NCBI GenBank assembly: GCA_035629025.1
Contig: DASPIU010000061.1
Location: 1 to 64,000, forward strand
Reading direction: 5' to 3'
DNA length: 64,000 nucleotides
Source of the DNA: Stenotrophomonas_A sp035629025
Lineage (GTDB): Bacteria > Pseudomonadota > Gammaproteobacteria > Xanthomonadales > Xanthomonadaceae
In this document: positions 53,269-62,350 of the stretch, in pieces
Layout: every line of letters starts with the position of its first letter
How positions within the stretch are numbered: the stretch's first letter is position 1
The notes under the pieces: model-generated
Told to the model about the DNA's origin: nothing
Seen by the model: the letters and a program-made list of their open reading frames with translations, nothing else
Database searches by the model: none
Program-made: the position numbers and the translations under genes

Positions 53269-56064
53269 ATGATCACGCATTCGTTCCGACCCGATCTGCG
53301 ACCGCTTCCGCTCGCCGCCGCGATCACGCTCGGCCTCCTCGCCCCGAGCCTCGCCCACGCACAGGACCCCGGCGACAACCCCACCAGCCTGGACCGCATC
53401 GAAGTCACCGGCTCGCGTATTCGCTCGGTGGACGTCGAGACTTCGCAGCCGGTACTGGTACTGACCCGTCAGGACATCGAAAAGCAGGGCCTGACGTCGG
53501 TCGCCGACGTGCTCAAGCGCATCTCGGTCAACGGCGCCACGATGAACACCACCATCAACAATGGCGGCGACGGTTCGGCCACGGTCAACCTGCGCAACCT
53601 TGGCGCCGACCGCACGCTGGTGCTGGTCAACGGCCGCCGCTGGGTGTCCGGACTGAGCGGCACGGTGGATCTCAACACCATTCCGACCGCGGTGATCGAA
53701 CGCATCGAAGTGCTCAAGGACGGCGCCTCCTCCATCTATGGCTCCGATGCCATCGCCGGCGTGGTCAACATCATCACCCGCAGCAACTTCGACGGTGCCG
53801 AGGTCAACGCCTATGTCGGCCAGTACGGCCAGGGCGACGGCCAGCGCACCTCGTTCGACGCCACGCTGGGCATGAACGGCGAGCGCGGCAACCTGGTGGT
53901 GGGCGTCTCCAGCGTGACCGAGGACGCGGTGATGGCCGGCGACCGCGCGCTGTCTGCCGAGCCCTACTATGGCTACGGCTCGTCGGCGTACAGCAGCTAT
54001 TCGGCCAGCGGCAAGTTGCGCGTCGGCAACAGCTGGATGGTGCTGCCCAACGGCGCCACTGGCAGCGGCGATGCTGCCAACCCGTACTACGCGCTGGACC
54101 AGTACGTGCCGTACACCACGTCCGAGTACGGCTACAACTACGCCAAGGACAACTACCTGGTCACGCCGCAGAAGCGCGATTCGCTGTACGTGCAGGGCAG
54201 CTACGACCTGACCGCCAACCTGCGCTTCAAGCTCGACGCGCTGTACAACCAGCGCCGTTCCTCGCAGCGCCTGGCCGGCTATCCGCTGTCCTCGACCGGC
54301 ACCGGCATCCTGATGAGCGGGGAAAGCTACTACAACCCGTTCAACACCGAGTACGGCGGCGACGGCAGCGATGCACAGTGGTCGCACCGGTTGACCGAAT
54401 ATCCGCGCCTGTACCAGCAGGACGTCAAGACCTCGCACGTCTACGCCGGGCTGGAAGGCGACTTCGAGTTTGCCGGCCGCCAGTTCAACTGGGATGCCGG
54501 GTTCTCCGCCAACAAGACCGACCAGACTGAAACCCAGTACGGCGACGTCAACCTGCTCAACCTGGCCAATGCGCTGGGCCCGTCCGCGGTGGTCAATGGC
54601 GTGCTCTCGTGCCTGGACAGTGGCGGTGCGGTCATCGCCGGCTGCGTGCCGTTCAACCCGCTCTCGCCGGCCGGCGCGGTAAGCCAGGAGCAACTTGAAT
54701 ACCTGTTGTTCACCGCGCACAACACCTACCAGTACAAGAACAACAGCATCACCGCCAATATCGGCGGCGAACTGGCCGAGCTGCCCGCGGGCTGGATGAG
54801 CTTTGCCGCCGGCTTCGAGCACCGCGAGGAAAGCGGCTATTCCTCGCCGGACGCGCTGATCAGCAGTGGCTACACCTCCGGCAACTCGTTTACCCCCACC
54901 GCCGGCGGCTATGACCTCAACGACTACTACGCCGAACTGGCCATCCCGCTGCTCAAGGACCTGCCCGGGGCCAAGGCGCTGGACCTGAGCCTGGCCGGGC
55001 GCTTCTCCGACTACAACACCTTCGGCACCACGACCAACTACAAGTTCGGTTTCACCTGGAAGCCGTTCAACGACCTGCTGGTGCGCGGCAACTACGCCAC
55101 CGGGTTCCGCGCGCCGTCGATCGAGGATCTGTACCTGGGCGCGTCGGACAGCTACGACTCCTACGCCGATCCCTGCTCGACCAACAGCACCACCTACACC
55201 GATGCGGTGGCCGCGGCCTGCGCCGCGGCGGGCGTGCCGGCCGGCTACGTGGCCGAGTACAACAGCAGCACCGGCTCCAATTCCGGGCAGACGATCTACC
55301 CGTTCACCTACAGCAGCAACCCGGAGCTGAAGCCGGAGCAATCGAAGAACACCACGTTCGGCTTCGTCTACAGCCCTTCGTGGGCACCCGGCCTGGATGT
55401 GTCGCTGGACTGGTGGAAGATCCGCATCGAGGACGCGATCTCCGAGTTCAGCGCCAGCTACATCCTCAGCCAGTGCTACGAGAAGGGTATCAGCGCGTAC
55501 TGCGATCTGGTCACGCGCAATGCCGAAGGCACCATCACCAACCTGGTGATCAAACCGCTGAACGTCGGCCAGCGGCGCATGGAAGGCTACGACTTCGCCG
55601 CGCACTACCGCCTGCCGGAGACCGCGTACGGCCAGTTCAGCGTCAGCCTGGACGCCACCTATGTCACCCGCAACCAGAGCAAGGTGGACGACGACTCCGC
55701 TTGGGAAAGCAGCAACGGCATCTACTGGCAGACCGACCCGAACTGGCGCCTGCGCGGCACGCTGGGCCTGGACTGGAGCTACGGCGACTTCAGCGCCAAC
55801 TGGAGCCTGCGCTACTACTCGGGCCTGCAGGACTACGCCTGGGGCCAGAACGAGGACGGCAGCTACAACCGCATTGCCGCCACCGCCTTCCACGACCTGC
55901 AGCTGGCCTACCAGTTGCCGTGGAACGCCACCGTGCGCCTGGGCGCGAGCAACCTGTTCGACAAGGACCCCCCGGTCGCGATGGGTGCGTTCGCCAACTC
56001 GTTCGATCCGGCCTATTCGATCCCCGGCCGCTATACCTACCTGCAGTACACGCAGCGGTTCTGA
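53269..56064 (+). CDS. TonB-dependent outer-membrane receptor 2
   Basis: A 931-residue TonB-dependent transporter with signal peptide (ITLGLLAPSLAHAQ), TonB-box-like LDRIEVTGSRIRSVDVETSQ, plug (VLVNGRRW, RIEVLKDGASSIYGSDAIAG) and a beta-barrel ending YLQYTQRF. It shares long motifs with receptor 1, including DLLVRGNYATGFRAPSIED. ATG 53269 gives the signal peptide; the frame is open far upstream but that DNA is antisense to thiC. The ligand is unknown. The thi riboswitch is on the other strand and does not control it. Confidence 0.92.
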   Translation: MITHSFRPDLRPLPLAAAITLGLLAPSLAHAQDPGDNPTSLDRIEVTGSRIRSVDVETSQPVLVLTRQDIEKQGLTSVADVLKRISVNGATMNTTINNGGDGSATVNLRNLGADRTLVLVNGRRWVSGLSGTVDLNTIPTAVIERIEVLKDGASSIYGSDAIAGVVNIITRSNFDGAEVNAYVGQYGQGDGQRTSFDATLGMNGERGNLVVGVSSVTEDAVMAGDRALSAEPYYGYGSSAYSSYSASGKLRVGNSWMVLPNGATGSGDAANPYYALDQYVPYTTSEYGYNYAKDNYLVTPQKRDSLYVQGSYDLTANLRFKLDALYNQRRSSQRLAGYPLSSTGTGILMSGESYYNPFNTEYGGDGSDAQWSHRLTEYPRLYQQDVKTSHVYAGLEGDFEFAGRQFNWDAGFSANKTDQTETQYGDVNLLNLANALGPSAVVNGVLSCLDSGGAVIAGCVPFNPLSPAGAVSQEQLEYLLFTAHNTYQYKNNSITANIGGELAELPAGWMSFAAGFEHREESGYSSPDALISSGYTSGNSFTPTAGGYDLNDYYAELAIPLLKDLPGAKALDLSLAGRFSDYNTFGTTTNYKFGFTWKPFNDLLVRGNYATGFRAPSIEDLYLGASDSYDSYADPCSTNSTTYTDAVAAACAAAGVPAGYVAEYNSSTGSNSGQTIYPFTYSSNPELKPEQSKNTTFGFVYSPSWAPGLDVSLDWWKIRIEDAISEFSASYILSQCYEKGISAYCDLVTRNAEGTITNLVIKPLNVGQRRMEGYDFAAHYRLPETAYGQFSVSLDATYVTRNQSKVDDDSAWESSNGIYWQTDPNWRLRGTLGLDWSYGDFSANWSLRYYSGLQDYAWGQNEDGSYNRIAATAFHDLQLAYQLPWNATVRLGASNLFDKDPPVAMGAFANSFDPAYSIPGRYTYLQYTQRF

Positions 56065-56255
56065 GCCACGGCAGGCCGCTGCTGACAGGCGGCGCCGCCG
56101 GGCGCCACCTGTCACCCAGCTGTCTTTGCGCCAGCTTCATGACAGCAATGACACAGTGGCCGGCGACGATGGCGACGCGGTCAAGCATCGACATCGCCGC
56201 GCCAAGCGGCCACGGCAAGCTGGGCGCACAACAAGATCCTGATCTCTCTCTCCAT

Positions 56256-56285
56256 CGCCGCCGGCCCTCCGGCGGCGCTTTTTTT
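56256..56285 (+). terminator. Intrinsic terminator downstream of TonB receptor 2
   Basis: A perfect 9-bp stem CGCCGCCGG-CCCT-CCGGCGGCG is followed by CTTTTTTT. It lies about 190 bases after the receptor stop; the intervening 56065-56255 holds nothing recognisable. Confidence 0.88.
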
Positions 56286-56296
56286 GCGGGGTTGCG

Positions 56297-58051
56297 TCAG
56301 TAGCCCGCCGCCTGCCCGTCCTTGCGGCTCTCCGAGGCGCCGTAATACACGCCAGTGTGCGGGTCGCGCATGATCGCCTGGTAGCCGCCGTACGGGCCGT
56401 CGGCAAAGATGATGCGGTGGCCCTTGCGCATCAGCGCGCGGATGGTTTCGTAGGCGAAGCCGCTTTCCAGGTTGACCTCGCCGCCGTCGCTCATCGCCGT
56501 GGCCTGGCCGGTGGGCTCGGTGGAGCCTTCATGCTGGATGCGCGGAGCGTCGCCGGCCTCCTGCAGGTTCATGTGGAAGTCGACCAGGTTCATCACGATC
56601 TGCGCGTGGCCCTGCGGCTGCATTGCCCCGCCCATCACGCCGAAGCTCATCCACGGCTTGCCATCCTTGGTGATGAAGGCCGGGATGATGGTCTGGAACG
56701 GACGCTTGCCCGGCGCGTAGCCGTTGGGGTGGTCCTTCTTCAGCACGAACATCTCGCCGCGGTCCTGCAGGATGAAACCCAGTCCCGGCGGCGCCATGCC
56801 GCTGCCCATGCCGCGATAGTTGGATTGGATCAGCGAGACCATCATCCCGTCCGCGTCGGCCACGGTCATGTAGATGGTGTCGCCCTCTTCCAGCTGCTTC
56901 GGCGTGCCGGGCTGCACCTCCTTCAGCGCCTTGTCCATGGAAATCAGCTTGCGCCGCTCGGCGGCGTATTCCTTGGAGATCAGCCGTGCCACCGGCGCCT
57001 TCTGGAAGGCCGGGTCGGCGTAGAAGCGCGCGCGGTCGGCGAAGGCCAGCTTCTTGGCCTCCACGTACAGGTGGATATGCTCGGGCGAACCGAAGGCGAT
57101 CTTGGAAAAATCGTAGCCTTCCAGGATGTTGAGAATCTGCAGCGCGGCAATGCCCTGGCTGTTGGGCGGCAGCTCCCACACGTCATAGCCGCGGTAGTTG
57201 CTGCTCACCGGCTGCACCCATTCGCCGTGGTGGCTGGCGAGGTCGTCGTAGCTGAGGAAGCCGCCGTTGGCCTTGAAATAGGCGTCGATGGTGCGGGCGA
57301 TGTCGCCCTTGTAGAAGGCATCGCGGCCGCCGTCGGCAATCTTCTGCAAGGTGTTGGCCAGGTTCGGGTTCTTCCACAGCTCGCCCTTGCGCGGCGCGTG
57401 GCCGTCGATGGTGAACTGCTCCTTGAAGCCCGGGTATTGCGACAGCCGCGGCACCGAGCGGTCCCAGTAATAGGCGATGGTCTCGGCCACGGGGTGGCCT
57501 TCGCGCGCGTAGCGGATGGCCGGGGCCAGGTTCTCGCCCATCGGCCGGCGGCCGAAACGCTCGTGCAAGGCGAACCACGCATCCACCGTGCCCGGCACCG
57601 ATACCGGCAGCGGACCGGTCGGTGGAATCTCCTTGAGCCCGCGGCGCTGGAACTCGGCCAGGGTCAGCGACTTCGGCGAGCGGCCCGAACCGTTGTAGCC
57701 ATACAGCTGCTGCGTCTTCGGGTCCCAGACAATGGCGAACAGGTCGCCACCCACGCCGTTGCCGGTCGGCTCCATCAGGCCCAGCGCGGCGTTGGCGGCA
57801 ATGGCCGCATCCATCGCCGAGCCGCCCTGCTTCATCACGTCCAGTGCGATCTGCGTGGCCAGCGGCTGCGAGGTGGCGGCCATGGCGTGCGGGGCGATCA
57901 CCTCCGAACGCGTGGCGAAGGCGGCGCCGGTGATGCGGTCGCCGGCGCGGGCCGGCGCGGCCGCGAGCAGGGCGCAGGAAACCAGCAGGAAGCAGGCAAG
58001 CGGGGACGCGGCGAGGCGGCGGGCCTGGCGGGAAGCGGGGCTCGAAAGCAT
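56297..58051 (-). CDS. ggt: Gamma-glutamyltransferase
   Basis: Transfers or hydrolyses gamma-glutamyl groups, for example of glutathione, in the periplasm. The 584-residue proenzyme has a signal peptide (ACFLLVSCALLAAAPARA), large-subunit motifs QGGSAMDAAIAANAALG and EPTGNGVGGDLFAIV, and the autoprocessing nucleophile T392 in GDT-IYMTVADADG, followed by GSGMAPPGLGFILQD and QPQGHAQIV. ATG 58051 gives the signal peptide; an ATG 30 bases earlier would spoil it. It is probably monocistronic; the next gene in the same direction begins over 600 bases upstream at 58669. Confidence 0.94.
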   Translation of the reverse strand: MLSSPASRQARRLAASPLACFLLVSCALLAAAPARAGDRITGAAFATRSEVIAPHAMAATSQPLATQIALDVMKQGGSAMDAAIAANAALGLMEPTGNGVGGDLFAIVWDPKTQQLYGYNGSGRSPKSLTLAEFQRRGLKEIPPTGPLPVSVPGTVDAWFALHERFGRRPMGENLAPAIRYAREGHPVAETIAYYWDRSVPRLSQYPGFKEQFTIDGHAPRKGELWKNPNLANTLQKIADGGRDAFYKGDIARTIDAYFKANGGFLSYDDLASHHGEWVQPVSSNYRGYDVWELPPNSQGIAALQILNILEGYDFSKIAFGSPEHIHLYVEAKKLAFADRARFYADPAFQKAPVARLISKEYAAERRKLISMDKALKEVQPGTPKQLEEGDTIYMTVADADGMMVSLIQSNYRGMGSGMAPPGLGFILQDRGEMFVLKKDHPNGYAPGKRPFQTIIPAFITKDGKPWMSFGVMGGAMQPQGHAQIVMNLVDFHMNLQEAGDAPRIQHEGSTEPTGQATAMSDGGEVNLESGFAYETIRALMRKGHRIIFADGPYGGYQAIMRDPHTGVYYGASESRKDGQAAGY

Positions 58052-58126
58052 GGTGGTAACCGGTGACAAGGACGTCCCCACCCTAGCACCGCGGCCACCG
58101 CCCCCCGCCCTGCCGGAAGTCCTGCG

Positions 58127-58669
58127 TCAGCGGATCGACTCCAGCATCGCGCGCAGGCCGCCGGCCGCGGCATTGCCCTGGCGGATGTCATCCAGCAGCC
58201 AGGCACCGTTGGCGCGCACCAGCTCCAGGCGCGCGATCGCCACCGGTTCCTCGGTGCCGTCCACCAGCATGTCCACGTCCACTTCGGCGCGCCGGGCATC
58301 GAGCGCATGCACGCTCACCCGGCCTGGCCGCCAGGCGTCGGCCAGGCCGAAGTAGCTCCACTGGTCCGCCGCGGCTTGCTTGCGGTAGCGCCCGGCCCCG
58401 CCGCGCCGCTCGCTGGCCTGTGCACGCTGCATCGCCTGGCGCAGCGAAGGCGCCAGCATCAAGGCTTGCTGTGCCCGCGCGCCCTCGGCATCGAGTTGCA
58501 GGAAGGTGCGCGCGAAAGCCACGGCCTGCGCGCGCGGCGTCGGCACCGGCGCGGCCGCGACGACCGGCTCGGCGGACACGCCATCGGCGGCGGGCGGTTG
58601 CGCGCAACCTGCGGCCAGCGCGGTCGCCAGGACGAGAATCGCGGTCAGTCCGCGACTACGTCGTGCCAT
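58127..58669 (-). CDS. Hypothetical lipoprotein
   Basis: A 180-residue protein with the lipoprotein signal LVLATALAAGCAQ (lipobox LAAGC), so probably membrane-anchored in the periplasm. The mature part ends in LVRANGAWLLDDIRQGNAAA, a motif common in NTF2/DUF3828-like secreted proteins, which bind small ligands. I do not recognise the family with certainty. It lies 75 bases upstream of ggt on the same strand, so co-transcription is possible. Confidence 0.8.
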   Translation of the reverse strand: MARRSRGLTAILVLATALAAGCAQPPAADGVSAEPVVAAAPVPTPRAQAVAFARTFLQLDAEGARAQQALMLAPSLRQAMQRAQASERRGGAGRYRKQAAADQWSYFGLADAWRPGRVSVHALDARRAEVDVDMLVDGTEEPVAIARLELVRANGAWLLDDIRQGNAAAGGLRAMLESIR

Positions 58670-58878
58670 AGGTCCTCCTTCGGATCATCACGAGAAACAT
58701 CGCAGCATCGGCGGCGCGGGTAAAGCAAAAAACGGCATGCAATCAACAGCATCAAGGCGTGGCAAAGCGATGAATCCACATTCGATTTTTCTCGTAAAAG
58801 CCGCGCGATCCGTTGCTCGCGAAATGGTTGCATCTGCCACGAAAAATAATTGCGGTGATCGCTTGACACACCCTCCGC

Positions 58879-59028
58879 ATGCATGTTTTTCTCGTCCGCA
58901 TGTTGCAGCGCCACAGCCACGCGAACGCCGATCCGAACGCACTGCGTCACGCAGCGCGCGGAAGCGCATCGCTCCTCGTCCTCGTACTTATTACCTCGCC
59001 CACGAGTGCGGGACGAACCGGCGCGTAA
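58879..59028 (+). CDS. ilv operon leader peptide
   Basis: A 49-residue open frame, MHVFLVRMLQ..., whose codons 32-38 (58972-58992) are CTC CTC GTC CTC GTA CTT ATT, giving Leu-Leu-Val-Leu-Val-Leu-Ile, then Thr. Seven branched-chain codons in a row just before an intrinsic terminator is the mark of an ilv attenuator leader. Internal ATG 58900 is an alternative start; neither has a strong ribosome-binding site. The frame ends at TAA 59026-59028. A TTGACA at 58863 may be a -35 element, with a poor -10. Confidence 0.75.
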   Translation: MHVFLVRMLQRHSHANADPNALRHAARGSASLLVLVLITSPTSAGRTGA

Positions 59029-59050
59029 GCACACAACGCCAGGATTCGAC

Positions 59051-59088
59051 AAAACCCCGCACCGGCAACGGCGCGGGGTTTTTCTTTT
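59051..59088 (+). terminator. ilv operon attenuator (terminator)
   Basis: The stem AACCCCGC-A-CCG-GCAA-CGG-CGCGGGGTT is followed by TTTCTTTTT. The upstream segment GTGCGGG (59006-59012), just behind the leader's Leu/Val/Ile codons, can pair with CCCGCAC (59056-59062) in the terminator stem, giving a candidate antiterminator. Ribosome stalling at the branched-chain codons would leave that segment free, letting transcription continue into ilvC. The 58670-59271 region (602 bases) holds no other feature seen. Confidence 0.8.
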
Positions 59089-59271
59089 TAGCAAGCACCA
59101 TTCACGCAATACGGCAGGTCATGACCCACCCGGCACACACAACCCGCAACGCACGCCACGCCACTCCCGGCCGTGGCTGCGCGTGTGCGTGCGCCCTCCC
59201 CGCCCTCCCCCACAGCCGGCTCGCCTGCAAGCGCGCCGGCTGATCTTTTTCAACCTCGAGGAAATCGCACG

Positions 59272-60273
59272 ATGAGCAGCAACGACAACCCGCGTATCAC
59301 CGTCGTCGGCTATGGCAGCCAGGGCCGCGCCCACGCCATGAACCTGCGCGACTCCGGCTTCGATGTGACCGTGGGGCTGCGCCCGGGAGGTCCGACCGAA
59401 ATCCAGGCCAAGGCCGATGGCTTCCAGGTGCGCGCGCCGGCCGACGCGGTACGCGAGGCCGATCTGGTGGCGGTGCTGACCCCGGACATGGTGCAGAAGA
59501 AGCTCTACGAGGAAGTGCTGGCGCCGAACATGAAACCCGGTGCCTGCCTGCTGTTCGCGCATGGCCTGAACGTGCATTTCGGCATGATCGAACCGCGCGA
59601 GGACCTGGACGTGGTGCTGGTCGCGCCGAAGGGCCCGGGCGCGCTGGTGCGTCGCGAGTACGAGATCGGCCGCGGCGTGCCCTGCATCTGGGCGGTCTAC
59701 CAGGACCGCAGCGGCCACGCCGAACAGCTGGCGCTGACCTATGCCGGCGGCCTGGGTGGCGCACGCGCCAACCTGATCAAGACCACCTTCAAGGAAGAAA
59801 CCGAGACCGACCTGTTCGGCGAGCAGGCCGTGCTCTGCGGCGGCGCCAGCGCGCTGGTGCAGGCCGGCTTCGAGACGCTGGTCGAGGCTGGCTACCAGCC
59901 GGAGATCGCCTACTACGAAGTGCTGCACGAACTGAAGCTGATCGTGGACCTGTTCTACGAGGGCGGCATCACCCGGATGCTGGAGTTCATCTCCGAAACC
60001 GCGCAGTACGGCGACTACGTCAGCGGGCCGCGGGTGATCGATGCCGATACCAAGGCGCGGATGAAGGCGGTGCTCAAGGACATCCAGGACGGCACCTTCA
60101 CCAAGAACTGGGTGGCCGAATACGAAGCGGGCCTGCCGAACTACAAGAAGTTCAAGCAGGCCGACCTGGACCACCCGATCGAGCAGGTCGGCCGGCAGCT
60201 GCGCGCCAAGATGGTCTGGCTCAACGGCCAGGGCGCCGCGGCGCAAACATCCGATAGCCAACGCGCGGCGTAA
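59272..60273 (+). CDS. ilvC: Ketol-acid reductoisomerase
   Basis: Second common step of Ile and Val synthesis: isomerises and reduces acetolactate with NADPH. The 333-residue class I enzyme has the Rossmann motif GYGSQGRAHAMNLRDSG (13-29), KGPGALVRREYEIGRGVPC, and LIKTTFKEETETDLFGEQA with metal-binding acids. ATG 59272 follows GAGGAA. The short N-terminus without a longer leader strand is typical of xanthomonads. First structural gene of the attenuated operon. Confidence 0.97.
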   Translation: MSSNDNPRITVVGYGSQGRAHAMNLRDSGFDVTVGLRPGGPTEIQAKADGFQVRAPADAVREADLVAVLTPDMVQKKLYEEVLAPNMKPGACLLFAHGLNVHFGMIEPREDLDVVLVAPKGPGALVRREYEIGRGVPCIWAVYQDRSGHAEQLALTYAGGLGGARANLIKTTFKEETETDLFGEQAVLCGGASALVQAGFETLVEAGYQPEIAYYEVLHELKLIVDLFYEGGITRMLEFISETAQYGDYVSGPRVIDADTKARMKAVLKDIQDGTFTKNWVAEYEAGLPNYKKFKQADLDHPIEQVGRQLRAKMVWLNGQGAAAQTSDSQRAA

Positions 60274-60309
60274 GCCGCGCCCTCCCCCTGCTGCAAAGGA
60301 CGCCCTTGC

Positions 60310-62040
60310 ATGGACACCACCGCACCCGCCACGCCGCCTTCGCCGATCAACGGCGCACGCTGGCTGACGCAGGCCCTGGAAGCTGAAGGCGTTGACACGC
60401 TGTTCGGCTATCCGGGCGGCACCATCATGCCGTTCTACGATGCCCTGGTAGATTCAAAGCTCAAACACATCCTGGTCCGGCATGAGCAGGGCGCGGCACT
60501 GGCCGCCAATGGCTATGCGCGCGCCAGTGGCCGCGTCGGCGTGTGCGTGGCCACCTCCGGCCCCGGCGCCTCCAATCTGGTGACCGGCATCGCCGATGCG
60601 ATGCTCGATTCGGTGCCGATGATCTGCCTGACCGGCCAGGTCGCCACGCCACTGCTGGGCACCGATGCCTTCCAGGAACTGGACGTGTTCGGTCTGACCC
60701 TGCCCATCGTCAAGCACAGCTTCCTGGTGCGGCGCGTGGATGACCTGCCGCAAGTGGTGGCCGAAGCCTTCCGTATCGCCCGCGAGGGCCGCCCCGGCCC
60801 GGTGCTGATCGACCTGCCCAAGGACGTGCAACTGGCCGATGCCTCGGCGCTGCCCGCGCATGTGCCGGCCGTGGTCGCCGCCCCACCGGCGCCTGATGCC
60901 GAACGCCTGGCCGAAGCGCTGGCCGCCATTGCCGGCGCCGAGCGCCCGGTGGTGTATGCCGGCGGCGGCATCGCCCTGGCCGATGCGGTCGATACCTTCC
61001 GCCAGTTCGTCGAGGCCGCGCGTCTGCCGACGGTGATGACCCTGCGTGGCCTGGGCGCGCTGCCGCCGCAGCATCCGCAAAGCCTGGGCATGCTGGGCAT
61101 GCACGGCACGCGCGCGGCGAACATCGCCGTGCAGGAGAGCGACCTGCTGGTGGTGGTCGGCGCGCGCTTCGATGACCGCGCCACTGGCAAGCTGAGCGAG
61201 TTCGCGCCGTTTGCGCGGGTGATCCACCTGGATGCCGACGCCCGCGAAATCTCCAAGCTGCGCGCCGCCGACATCGCCATCCCCGGCGACCTGGCGACCG
61301 GGCTGAAGGCGCTGGTCGCCGCGCGTGCCACCTGCGAGGACTGGCGCAAGCGCTGCAGCGGCAACCGCGAACGCTTCGGCGCGCGTTACGACGCGCCCGG
61401 CAGCGACATCTACGCTCCGGCCCTGCTCAAGCGCCTGAGCGAAGTGGCCCCGGCCGACACCATCATCGCCTGCGACGTGGGCCAGCATCAGATGTGGGTG
61501 GCCCAGCATTGCCGCTTCCAGCACCCGCGCAACCACCTGACCAGCGGCGCGCTGGGCACCATGGGCTTCGGCCTGCCGGCGGCGATGGGCGCGCAGTTCG
61601 CCTGCCCCGAGCGGACGGTGGTGCTGGTGTCCGGCGATGGCAGCTTCATGATGAACGTGCAGGAGCTGGTGACCATCGCGCGCTGCCGCCTGCCGGTGAA
61701 GATCGTGCTGCTCGACAACAGTTCGCTGGGCATGGTGCGGCAGTGGCAGGAGCTGTTCTTTGCCGAGCGCTACAGCGAGATCGACCTGTCCGACAATCCG
61801 GACTTCGCCGCGCTGGCGCAGGTGTTCGGCATCCCGGCCACGCGCATCACCGCGCGCGACCAGGTCGACGACGCGCTGGCCGCGCTGCTGGCCCAGCCTG
61901 GCCCCGGCCTGCTGCACGTGGCCATCGACGCGCGCGCCAACGTGTGGCCGCTGGTGCCGCCCAACACTGCCAACAGCACCATGCTGGAAAGCAACCCCGC
62001 CCATGCAGCCCGGGAGGCCAGCCATGCGATACCGGCTTGA
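60310..62040 (+). CDS. ilvG: Acetolactate synthase large subunit
   Basis: TPP enzyme making acetolactate or acetohydroxybutyrate. The 576-residue product has catalytic E59 in VRHEQGAALAANGYARA, the TPP-binding G442-DGSFMMN with LLDNSSLGMVRQWQELF, and the FAD-domain motif VGARFDDRATGKL. The first 17 residues are proline- and alanine-rich. It lies 36 bases after ilvC, and its 3' end overlaps the small-subunit gene by 17 bases, so the subunits are translationally coupled. Confidence 0.96.
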   Translation: MDTTAPATPPSPINGARWLTQALEAEGVDTLFGYPGGTIMPFYDALVDSKLKHILVRHEQGAALAANGYARASGRVGVCVATSGPGASNLVTGIADAMLDSVPMICLTGQVATPLLGTDAFQELDVFGLTLPIVKHSFLVRRVDDLPQVVAEAFRIAREGRPGPVLIDLPKDVQLADASALPAHVPAVVAAPPAPDAERLAEALAAIAGAERPVVYAGGGIALADAVDTFRQFVEAARLPTVMTLRGLGALPPQHPQSLGMLGMHGTRAANIAVQESDLLVVVGARFDDRATGKLSEFAPFARVIHLDADAREISKLRAADIAIPGDLATGLKALVAARATCEDWRKRCSGNRERFGARYDAPGSDIYAPALLKRLSEVAPADTIIACDVGQHQMWVAQHCRFQHPRNHLTSGALGTMGFGLPAAMGAQFACPERTVVLVSGDGSFMMNVQELVTIARCRLPVKIVLLDNSSLGMVRQWQELFFAERYSEIDLSDNPDFAALAQVFGIPATRITARDQVDDALAALLAQPGPGLLHVAIDARANVWPLVPPNTANSTMLESNPAHAAREASHAIPA

Positions 62041-62278
62041 CCTGGTGCTGCGTCCGGCCGAAGGCGCGCTGCTGCGGGTGATCGGCATGGCCGAACGCCG
62101 CGGCTTCAGCCCGCGCGCCATCCACGGCGCGCCGGACGCCGACGACCAGGGCCGCTGGCACCTGCAGCTGGAAGTGGAAAGCAGCCGCCCGGCCGAGTCG
62201 CTGTGCCGGCAGCTGGAGAAGGTGTACGACTGCGAATCGGTACAGGCCACGGCCATTCCCCTGGAGGCCGCGGCATGA
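62024..62278 (+). CDS. ilvM: Acetolactate synthase small subunit (IlvM-like ACT domain)
   Basis: An 84-residue single ACT domain resembling IlvM, which stabilises and regulates IlvG. The pattern YRLDLVLRPAEGALLRVIGM and AERRGFSPRAI matches the ACT beta-alpha-beta unit. It starts 17 bases inside ilvG and its TGA lies in an ATGA with a 29-codon open frame. IlvM-type small subunits in E. coli do not give Val feedback; sensitivity here is unknown. Confidence 0.87.
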   Translation: MRYRLDLVLRPAEGALLRVIGMAERRGFSPRAIHGAPDADDQGRWHLQLEVESSRPAESLCRQLEKVYDCESVQATAIPLEAAA

Positions 62279-62350
62279 ACCCGGCCGTACATAACCCGGA
62301 GCAAGTGGTACGGAGGTGTCTTCTTCCGCGCCAGTCGCCTGCGTGCCGCC

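Noticed and set aside
52896..56064. Idea that TonB receptor 2 is a thiamine transporter controlled by the TPP riboswitch
   Set aside because: The riboswitch reads on the - strand for thiC only. The receptor is on the + strand with no thi box of its own.
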